In this document: one piece after another, positions 1 to 5,746 of the stretch
Layout of the letters: every line of letters starts with the position of its first letter
How positions within the stretch are numbered: position 1 is the stretch's first letter
From: an uncultured Eubacteriales bacterium
GTDB taxonomy: Bacteria > Bacillota > Clostridia > Oscillospirales > Acutalibacteraceae
Direction: 5' to 3'
DNA: 64,000 nt
Assembly: GCA_934462705.1 (NCBI GenBank)
Contig: CAKSIH010000004.1
Span: forward strand, 47,987 to 111,986
Notes under the pieces: generated by a model
Seen by the model: the letters and a program-made list of their open reading frames with translations, nothing else
Databases searched by the model: none
What the model was told of the DNA's origin: nothing
Position numbers and translations under genes: made by a program

Positions 1-223
1 TTTTGAAAAAATTAAGACTATTTTATCTGAACAATTTTCTGTAGACGAATCAACTATCACACCCGAAACAAATATAGAACAAGATTTAGGTGCGGATTCT
101 TTGGATGTTGTTGATATTTTAATGTCAATAGAAGATGAATTTGAAATTGAAATTCCAGATGAAGAAATTGATAACATAAGAACAGTCGGGGAACTTGTAA
201 ATTATGTGAAAGATAATCAGTAA
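1..223 (+). CDS. acpP: Acyl carrier protein, 5' truncated by window edge
   Basis: The reading frame from base 2 encodes about 73 residues of an acyl carrier protein and stops at 221-223; the start lies outside the window. The G-A-D-S-L-D motif near residue 33 of the visible part holds the serine that receives 4'-phosphopantetheine, and the acidic helix after it is typical of the partner-binding helix II. ACP carries growing acyl chains in cytoplasmic fatty acid synthesis. It is followed by an independent promoter for the next gene, so it probably ends its own operon. It could be a carrier protein for another pathway, because the rest of the operon is not visible. Confidence 0.93.
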   Translation, partial: FEKIKTILSEQFSVDESTITPETNIEQDLGADSLDVVDILMSIEDEFEIEIPDEEIDNIRTVGELVNYVKDNQ

Positions 224-278
224 ACTTTAATCATTGTAATAAAAAATTCCTCTTTTTATATTGTTTTTTAATTTCTGA

Positions 279-308
279 GCATATTACTTCAAACTTTAGG
301 CAACAATA
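279..308 (+). promoter_or_regulatory. Sigma-F-type promoter for the spoIIQ-like gene
   Basis: GCATA at 279-283 and GGCAACAATA at 299-308, separated by 15 bases, match the forespore sigma-F consensus (GYATA, about 16 bases, GGnnAnAnTR). The -10 element ends 18 bases before the start codon. This supports forespore expression of the downstream LytM-domain protein. The match is by eye. Confidence 0.72.
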
Positions 309-326
309 TACTCGGAGGTGTAAAAC

Positions 327-1061
327 ATGGATAACATGAATTCAAACAAAAATAAAAAGGGAATCGGATTTTTTATTGCTTTAGGTATTTGCATTTTAGC
401 TGTGGGAATGGCTTCTTTTACTACTTATAACAGCATAAAAAACTTTACAAATTCTGAGAAATCTGCTGCTAAAACACAATCTGAAACTGTAGAACAAGAT
501 TCTAAAAATGAAGCTAGAGAAACTTTGCCTGACGATGCATTCAGCATGTACAGTACGAGTAACAAAAACGAAGAGAACAAATCTCAAGTTACCACAAATG
601 AAACTTCACATGACTCTGATGCCAGTATTGAAACCCGTAGTGAAACTTCAGGATTAATAGTTTATCCTGCAGGAAAAGAAATAATAAAAAACTATAGTGA
701 TAATAACCCTGTCTACTCTAAAACAATGGGTGATTGGCGCGTTCATAATGCAATCGATTTTAAGTGTGAGCAAGGCAGCAAGGTTCAGGCCATAACAGAC
801 GGCGTTGTAAAGGAAATTTACGATGATGGCCTTTATGGTATGACTATTGTAATTGACCACAGTAACGATTTCACAGCATATTATTCGGGTCTTGGAAATA
901 CAACCCTTGTAAAGGCCGGTGACAATATAGAAGCCGGTCAAGAAATCGGTTCTATTAATGACGTTCCTTGTGAAAGTCAAGATGGATATCATCTTCATTT
1001 TGCAGTAAAAAAAGATGGGAATTTTATAAACCCGACAGAAGTTTTAGGTCCTATAAATTAA
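327..1061 (+). CDS. spoIIQ: SpoIIQ-like membrane-anchored M23/LytM peptidase
   Basis: A 244-residue protein with a short basic N-terminus, one membrane segment (about residues 13-35), a low-complexity Ser/Thr/Glu-rich linker (about 40-110) and a C-terminal LytM/M23 domain (about 120-240). The zinc-site residues are all present: H140 and D144 in HNAID, and H222/H224 in HLH. Topology, length and a sigma-F-like promoter fit SpoIIQ, the forespore partner of SpoIIIAH in engulfment. Unlike the Bacillus subtilis protein, whose LytM site is degenerate, this one looks able to bind zinc, as reported for some clostridial SpoIIQ. The start is the ATG after CGGAGGTG. A generic M23 endopeptidase is the alternative. 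Confidence 0.8.
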   Translation: MDNMNSNKNKKGIGFFIALGICILAVGMASFTTYNSIKNFTNSEKSAAKTQSETVEQDSKNEARETLPDDAFSMYSTSNKNEENKSQVTTNETSHDSDASIETRSETSGLIVYPAGKEIIKNYSDNNPVYSKTMGDWRVHNAIDFKCEQGSKVQAITDGVVKEIYDDGLYGMTIVIDHSNDFTAYYSGLGNTTLVKAGDNIEAGQEIGSINDVPCESQDGYHLHFAVKKDGNFINPTEVLGPIN

Positions 1062-1064
1062 AAA

Positions 1065-1093
1065 AAAAGGTTCGGCAGTTTGCCGGACCTTTT
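1065..1093 (+). terminator. Rho-independent terminator after spoIIQ-like gene
   Basis: A hairpin (GGTTCGGC/GCCGGACC with one G-U pair) directly follows the stop codon and is flanked by an A-run and a T-run, so it can terminate in either direction. It separates the sporulation gene from the peptide cluster. Confidence 0.8.
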
Positions 1094-1222
1094 AATATCT
1101 TATAGTCATGTAAAAAAGATTGTTTGCCCATATTACCGCATTTTCATGCAAAAATGTCCATAAATAACTGCATGTTTTTTATTAAAACGAAGTTCTTTTA
1201 TCTAAATTCACAATACATTTTA

Positions 1223-1251
1223 TTGATTTTCAGTATTGATCATGTTATAAT
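1223..1251 (+). promoter_or_regulatory. Sigma-A-type promoter of the peptide cluster
   Basis: TTGATT at 1223-1228 and TATAAT at 1246-1251 with a 17-base spacer lie 36 bases upstream of the first leader-peptide gene. Confidence 0.7.
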
Positions 1252-1287
1252 AACATTACTTTAAATATCAAAAGGAGAAAACTTAAC

Positions 1288-1563
1288 ATGAAAAGTAATT
1301 TACAACTAACGCATGATGATCTTGAAAACATTATTGGAGGATTTACATTTTATGTAGGTAAAGATGGTCATCCGGCTCTTTTTCTTAACAAAGATGAAAC
1401 CCAATTTATAAAAGGTCATGAAAGTACATTGGCCTCATCAATCGCTTCTATTTCACCATCCGGTGAGCTATCCCCCCAGGTTTCTATATATTTAACTAAA
1501 AGGCTTTTAGAAATTTGCGGCTTTGAAAATTCTCAGGAAAGAAAGTGTTATTATGAAAAATAA
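1288..1563 (+). CDS. Double-glycine leader peptide 1 (putative exported peptide)
   Basis: A 91-residue protein. The first 18 residues look like a bacteriocin-type leader ending in L-E-N-I-I-G-G. Cleavage after G18 would release a 73-residue product starting FTFY. The mature part carries a K-D-G segment and a helical C-terminus with the motif R-L-L-E-I-C-G-F, which recurs in three other small proteins of this window. AAAGGAG precedes the ATG. Its 3' end overlaps the start of the next gene by 11 bases, which suggests translational coupling. The leader fits processing by a C39-peptidase ABC transporter such as the one at 49.9 kb; this link is inference. The function of the mature peptide is unknown. 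Confidence 0.78.
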   Translation: MKSNLQLTHDDLENIIGGFTFYVGKDGHPALFLNKDETQFIKGHESTLASSIASISPSGELSPQVSIYLTKRLLEICGFENSQERKCYYEK

Positions 1564-1822
1564 ATTACCTATATTTAATGAAGATTTTGAAAATATAACC
1601 GGAGGATTCGGATTTTACTTAAATAACGAATCAAGTCCCATTCTTATAATGAATAAAGATGAAATTGAGTTTATTTCCAACAATTCCAATGAAATATTAA
1701 CAGATTTTTATGCTGTTAAAGCATCTTTCGGAAATTGCTGTAATTCCGATGTTCTTATATTTATAGTTAAGCAATATTTGGAGGCTGGAGGCTTTAAAAA
1801 CACTTATGAAGGAGAATTTTAA
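1553..1822 (+). CDS. Double-glycine leader peptide 2
   Basis: An 89-residue paralogue of the preceding peptide. The leader of 18 residues ends in F-E-N-I-T-G-G, followed by FGFYL, N-K-D-E and, near the end, Q-Y-L-E-A-G-G-F-K-N. The ATG at 1553 is chosen over an in-frame TTG at 1523 because AGGAAAG lies 12 bases upstream and the ATG places the leader at the same length as in peptide 1. Two adjacent cysteines lie in the second half. It overlaps both neighbours (11 and 17 bases), so the three genes are probably translated as a unit. Mature function is unknown. Confidence 0.76.
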   Translation: MKNKLPIFNEDFENITGGFGFYLNNESSPILIMNKDEIEFISNNSNEILTDFYAVKASFGNCCNSDVLIFIVKQYLEAGGFKNTYEGEF

Positions 1823-2117
1823 ATTAAGCATTAGAAATAAATTAAAACTACCATATAACAATCTTGAAAATATCTCTGCAGGCTTCAAATATTTTATAGC
1901 TTCAGATGGAACACACATTTTTTCAATAGAAAATGAAAGTGAACGCAAAGTTGTAATGGAAGAAAGAGCAATAGCTATTAAAATTTTCAACAAAATAAAA
2001 AAAATGGGGCGCAATGTAACCTTTGCAGAAATATTTAAAGTACTTCTTGAAGAACACGGTTTTGTAAATACTGCACCTAATGCTAAATTCTTACACAAAT
2101 TATTTAAAAATTTTTAA
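1806..2117 (+). CDS. Leader peptide 3 with Ala-Gly junction
   Basis: A 103-residue paralogue. The leader is longer (26 residues) and ends L-E-N-I-S-A-G, so the first glycine of the usual pair is alanine. The following F-K-Y-F, the S-D-G segment and the C-terminal V-L-L-E-E-H-G-F-V-N align with the two upstream peptides. It continues about 12 residues past that motif with a basic tail. GGAGGC about 12-17 bases upstream of ATG 1806 can serve as ribosome binding site inside the preceding gene. It may be exported by the same route, or be a non-cleaved partner or immunity-like protein; the sequence does not decide. Confidence 0.72.
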   Translation: MKENFKLSIRNKLKLPYNNLENISAGFKYFIASDGTHIFSIENESERKVVMEERAIAIKIFNKIKKMGRNVTFAEIFKVLLEEHGFVNTAPNAKFLHKLFKNF

Positions 2118-2246
2118 TCATTCAGTTTATTTAAAACTTAATTTTTATTTTATATCCACAAATTTAAGATTTTAATATAAATTAAAACCAATATTATTTA
2201 ATCTATTGTAACCATTTTCCATAAACATATTTGTAACATAAAACAT

Positions 2247-2275
2247 TTGATTTTTTTATAAAAATATTGTATAAT
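2247..2275 (+). promoter_or_regulatory. Sigma-A-type promoter of leader peptide 4
   Basis: TTGATT at 2247-2252 and TATAAT at 2270-2275 with a 17-base spacer. The element gives the fourth peptide gene a transcript separate from peptides 1-3. Confidence 0.65.
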
Positions 2276-2319
2276 ATATATAATTAAGTGGGTATATTAA
2301 AATTAAGGAGTTGATGAAC

Positions 2320-2505
2320 GTGGGATCATTTGAAAAAAATAATTTTAAGGAAGAAAAAGTAAGCTCAAAAGCTCAAAAACATTCTGCAAACCAATTGAAC
2401 GAAGAAGACCTTTTAAGTATTGCTGGCGGGCAGGCTTTTCACTCTCGAGAAGAGGAAATGAAAAACCAAAGTATTGTTAATAAAATTGCAGATCGTTTTA
2501 AATAA
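2320..2505 (+). CDS. Double-glycine leader peptide 4, short
   Basis: A 61-residue protein with a long charged leader (about 37 residues) ending L-L-S-I-A-G-G. Cleavage would leave only about 24 residues, rich in Glu, Lys and Arg. The sequence after the glycines does not resemble peptides 1-3 and lacks the shared C-terminal motif. The GTG at 2320 is preferred because AAGGAG sits nine bases before it; ATG 2314 and TTG 2311 are too close to that site. A small pheromone or bacteriocin precursor is plausible, but nothing identifies an activity. Confidence 0.68.
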   Translation: MGSFEKNNFKEEKVSSKAQKHSANQLNEEDLLSIAGGQAFHSREEEMKNQSIVNKIADRFK

Positions 2506-2518
2506 GGATTATACGTTT

Positions 2519-2561
2519 AAAAGTTACGTCAGGATCTTAAGATCCTGACGTAACTTTTTTT
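2519..2561. terminator. Perfect-palindrome bidirectional terminator
   Basis: A 36-base perfect inverted repeat (2521-2556) with two A residues before and a T-run after it lies between the convergent peptide-4 and ROK kinase genes and can terminate both transcripts. Confidence 0.88.
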
Positions 2562-3516
2562 AATATAACAGGTTTAAAAGTGCTGCTCCTATTATTCCCG
2601 CATCGTTTCCAAGCCTTGCCACTTTTATTTCTGTTTGTCTACTTGAATTTTTACTATATCTGTTCTTCGATACATTTTCTATAAGAGGCTTCATAAGATA
2701 CTCACCTTCATTTGATACCCCTCCGCCTATACACAAAATCTCCGGCTGAAATATATTAATTATATTAGTAATGCCACATGATAAATCAGCAATATACGTG
2801 TCAACTATTTTCTCACCCAATTTATCACCCAACCTCATCGCTTTAAACGCCGTTCTTGGATTTATATTTTCTACTTTATTTTCTATTAAATCCCATATAA
2901 GTGTTTCTTCCTTACATTCGGTAAGTGCAATCTTAGTGGTATTTACTAGCCCTTTCGCTGAAGCATATTGTTCAAAACACCCTTTTCTGCCACATGTACA
3001 TTCTCTGCCATTTTGGTAAATTACCATATGCCCCAATTCTACACCGTTATAGTTAAATCCGTGATATATTTTACCATTTAAAATTGCTCCGCCTCCTATG
3101 CCTGTTCCTATTGTTATTATAATTGCTGAATCAACACCACCTGCATTTCCGGCAATATATTCCCCATACGCTGCAGCATTTGCATCATTCTCTATAAAAA
3201 TTTGTTTCTTTAACCTACTCACCATCATACCTTTTAAATCCCAATTGTGAAAATACAAATTAGGTGAATACTCCACTACACCTTTTTCTATGTTTACAGC
3301 TCCAGGACTCCCTATTCCAATATTTTTTACATCTTCTATGCTGATATTCAATTTATTCAACATGTTAAAAATTAAACCCGCTATGTCATCACATATTTCA
3401 GATTCCCCTCTTGGCACGTTGGTTTTTATTCTTTCTTTTGCTATAATATCATAGTCACCATTTAATATTCCTACTGATATATTCGTTCCACCTAAGTCTA
3501 CCCCTATGTAATACAT
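2560..3516 (-). CDS. glcK: ROK-family glucokinase
   Basis: A 318-residue ROK kinase that probably phosphorylates glucose with ATP in the cytoplasm. DLGGTN near residue 7 is the ATP phosphate-binding loop. E-N-D-A at 109-112 holds the catalytic aspartate (D111). GTGIGGG lies at 137-143. E-L-G-H at 160-163 and C-T-C-G-x-x-G-C at 173-180 form the ROK zinc site. A longer reading frame exists upstream, but ATG 3516 is chosen because GGAGG precedes it and the protein then starts at the conserved strand. Length is typical of the family. Other hexoses are possible substrates. Confidence 0.92.
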   Translation of the reverse strand: MYYIGVDLGGTNISVGILNGDYDIIAKERIKTNVPRGESEICDDIAGLIFNMLNKLNISIEDVKNIGIGSPGAVNIEKGVVEYSPNLYFHNWDLKGMMVSRLKKQIFIENDANAAAYGEYIAGNAGGVDSAIIITIGTGIGGGAILNGKIYHGFNYNGVELGHMVIYQNGRECTCGRKGCFEQYASAKGLVNTTKIALTECKEETLIWDLIENKVENINPRTAFKAMRLGDKLGEKIVDTYIADLSCGITNIINIFQPEILCIGGGVSNEGEYLMKPLIENVSKNRYSKNSSRQTEIKVARLGNDAGIIGAALLNLLY

Positions 3517-3565
3517 ATCTTGCCTCCATTGTATAAATTGTAATCTTGCAGTATTATTTATACAA

Positions 3566-3642
3566 GGGGGCGACCGCATTCGCTGCTAAAAGCAGCGAAA
3601 AAGTAAACCTTTTTGCACGTTTACGTGCATGCGGTCGCCCCC
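3566..3642. repeat. GC-rich multi-arm palindrome, element 1
   Basis: A perfect 14-bp outer stem (3566-3579 with 3629-3642) encloses two hairpins (3580-3598 with an 8-bp stem, and 3615-3628 with a 5-bp stem). It lies between the divergent ROK kinase and tcdA genes, so it is not simply a terminator. Its GC content contrasts with the AT-rich surroundings. It belongs to a set of such elements in this window. Confidence 0.8.
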
Positions 3643-3687
3643 GCTTCAGGTCCCCTGATAATTTACTTTAAAAGGAGAAATTAAAAA

Positions 3688-4392
3688 TTGAATCAATTTA
3701 TTAGAAGTGAAATGCTTTTAGGAAAACATAATATACAAAAACTGCTTAATTCATCCGTGGCAATATTTGGCCTTGGAGGAGTTGGCTCATACACAGTTGA
3801 AGCACTTGCACGTTCAGGAATAGGAACCTTTCATTTAATTGATAAGGATACAGTCGACATAACAAATTTAAATCGGCAGATACTTGCAACACATGAAACC
3901 ATTGGTCAAGACAAAGTTTCTGTAGCTAAAAAAAGAATTTTAAGTATAAATCCAAGTGCTAAGGTATACACTCACAATATCTTTTATACTACAGAAGATC
4001 AGCACATATTTGGCGAAAACTGTAATTACATAATTGATGCAATTGACACAGTTTCATCGAAAATTTCACTTATCAGTACCGCCAACAAAATAAATATTCC
4101 AATCATCAGTTGCATGGGAACCGGAAATAAACTGGAACCAACACAACTTGAAGTTTCAGATATTTACAAAACCTCTGTTTGCCCATTGTGCCGTGTAATG
4201 AGGCGTGAACTAAAAAAGAGAAATATCCAAAAATTAAAGGTAATTTATTCAAAGGAAATACCAATAAAACCAATTGTAGACACCCCCAGCTTTACTAAAC
4301 CCGTTCCAGGAAGCGTATCTTTCGTTCCTGGAGTTGCAGGATTAATAATTGCAGGTGAAGTTATAAAGGATCTACTTAAGTGCCCCAACTAA
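3688..4392 (+). CDS. tcdA: tRNA threonylcarbamoyladenosine dehydratase
   Basis: A 234-residue member of the ThiF/MoeB/E1-like family. GLGGVGS at residues 28-34 binds ATP; D52/D54, N60-x-N-R63 and K76 form the conserved adenylation site; D120 lies in A-I-D. C165-P-L-C168 matches the C-P-L-C of TcdA/CsdL. The enzyme cyclises t6A to ct6A at tRNA position 37. The start is TTG 3688, ten bases after AAAGGAG. Its last 21 bases overlap the convergent gene on the other strand. ThiF or MoeB is less likely because no thiamine or molybdopterin genes are nearby. Confidence 0.85.
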   Translation: MNQFIRSEMLLGKHNIQKLLNSSVAIFGLGGVGSYTVEALARSGIGTFHLIDKDTVDITNLNRQILATHETIGQDKVSVAKKRILSINPSAKVYTHNIFYTTEDQHIFGENCNYIIDAIDTVSSKISLISTANKINIPIISCMGTGNKLEPTQLEVSDIYKTSVCPLCRVMRRELKKRNIQKLKVIYSKEIPIKPIVDTPSFTKPVPGSVSFVPGVAGLIIAGEVIKDLLKCPN

Positions 4393-5715
4393 TCTTTTTT
4401 CCGCATTTTCAACTGATTCCTCTTTTAAAACTTTTACCTCACATCTTTCACTTGTCAGCTTTTCTTTAGCTATGGAAAGCATAAGCTTAATTCTATTTTC
4501 CTGGTTAACCTTAGGTGCTCCCGGATCATAGTCAATTGCAACTATATTCGCTCTATCATCAATCTCTTTTAGCCGCCTAATCATGCCTTTACCGCATATA
4601 TGGTTTGGAAGACACCCAAACGGCTGTGCGCAAACGATATTTTCATAGCCGGATTTTATAAGCTCCATCATCTCTGCTGTTAAAAACCAACCTTCACCCA
4701 TCTTATTTCCATAACCAATAATTCCATTTACCAAGCTCTTCGTATGCCGATATGTTGATGGAGGCGTAAAGCACCTGTTTTTTTCGACAGCCTTCACCAT
4801 TATCCTTTCCACTTTTGTCATATAATCAAGAAAGAATTTAACAATATATGCTTTTACCTTGCTGCCACCGTAAAGTTTAATATCCTCGAGCCTATTGTCA
4901 ATTTTAAAAAACATAAATCCCAGTATGCCTGGCACGCATACCTCACAATCTTGACTTTTCAAAAAATTCTCAAGCCCGTTATTACCAAGGCTTGAATATT
5001 TTACATATATCTCCCCGACTACACCTACCTTGACCTTAGGGGTTTTATATGTTTTTATTTCGGCAAAATCATCAGATATAGCATTTAAGTTTCGCTTAAA
5101 CTCTCTTAGTCCGCAGCCCTTTCCCGAATTTAATTGCTCTGTAAGAATCTGCGTCCATTTATCAATGAGTTTATTTCCGTCACCCTTATGTACTTCATAT
5201 GGAATTACTTGGTTACTCAGGTTCATTAAAATATCCCCGTAAATAAGGGCAGAAATCGCCTTTTTTATCATAGGAAGTGTAAACTTAAAACCACTGTTTT
5301 TTTCAAGTCCCGATAAATTTAATGATATAACGGGAACCTGTTCAAACCCGGCCTTTTTCAGGGCTTTTCTAAGTAAAAAAATATAGTTTGATGCCCTACA
5401 GCCGCCCCCTGTTTGCGTTATCATCAAGGCAGTTTTGTTTACATCATATTTGCCACTTTTTAAGGCATGGATGAACTGCCCTATTACTAAAATTGCCGGA
5501 TAGCAGGTATCATTATGTACATATTTGAGTCCCTCTTGAGCTATTTCCGGCCCTGTTGTATCAAGCAAATCTGTTTTATACCCGTAATGATCAAGTATAT
5601 TTTTTATAAGTGTAAAATGAATTGGCAACATCATGGGTAACAGTATAGTGTACTCACTTTTCATCTCCTTTGTAAAAAGAAGTCTACCTGTTTTATCGTA
5701 ACAAAGCTTCGCCAT
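4372..5715 (-). CDS. 2-hydroxyacyl-CoA dehydratase-related protein (C-terminal part of activase system)
   Basis: A 447-residue protein resembling the C-terminal, dehydratase-D-component-like part of large CoA-substrate-specific activase proteins. Visible features are N-D-T-C-Y-P near residue 68, T-Q-T-G-G-G-C-R near 100, Q-P-F-G-C-L-P-N-H-I-C-G-K-G near 370 and D-Y-D-P-G near 400. The cysteines in these motifs suggest Fe-S binding. It begins 31 bases after the 963-residue activase gene and is surely co-transcribed with it. Many relatives carry both parts in a single polypeptide of about 1,400 residues. No substrate enzyme is encoded nearby, so the physiological reaction is unknown. Confidence 0.78.
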   Translation of the reverse strand: MAKLCYDKTGRLLFTKEMKSEYTILLPMMLPIHFTLIKNILDHYGYKTDLLDTTGPEIAQEGLKYVHNDTCYPAILVIGQFIHALKSGKYDVNKTALMITQTGGGCRASNYIFLLRKALKKAGFEQVPVISLNLSGLEKNSGFKFTLPMIKKAISALIYGDILMNLSNQVIPYEVHKGDGNKLIDKWTQILTEQLNSGKGCGLREFKRNLNAISDDFAEIKTYKTPKVKVGVVGEIYVKYSSLGNNGLENFLKSQDCEVCVPGILGFMFFKIDNRLEDIKLYGGSKVKAYIVKFFLDYMTKVERIMVKAVEKNRCFTPPSTYRHTKSLVNGIIGYGNKMGEGWFLTAEMMELIKSGYENIVCAQPFGCLPNHICGKGMIRRLKEIDDRANIVAIDYDPGAPKVNQENRIKLMLSIAKEKLTSERCEVKVLKEESVENAEKRLVGALK

Positions 5716-5746
5716 TTAATTACCCCTTTTTAGTATTAAAATAGAC

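Noticed and set aside
4372..4392. Overlap of tcdA and the activase gene as a sign of frameshift
   Set aside because: The genes are convergent and both C-termini look natural; a 21-base convergent overlap is unremarkable.
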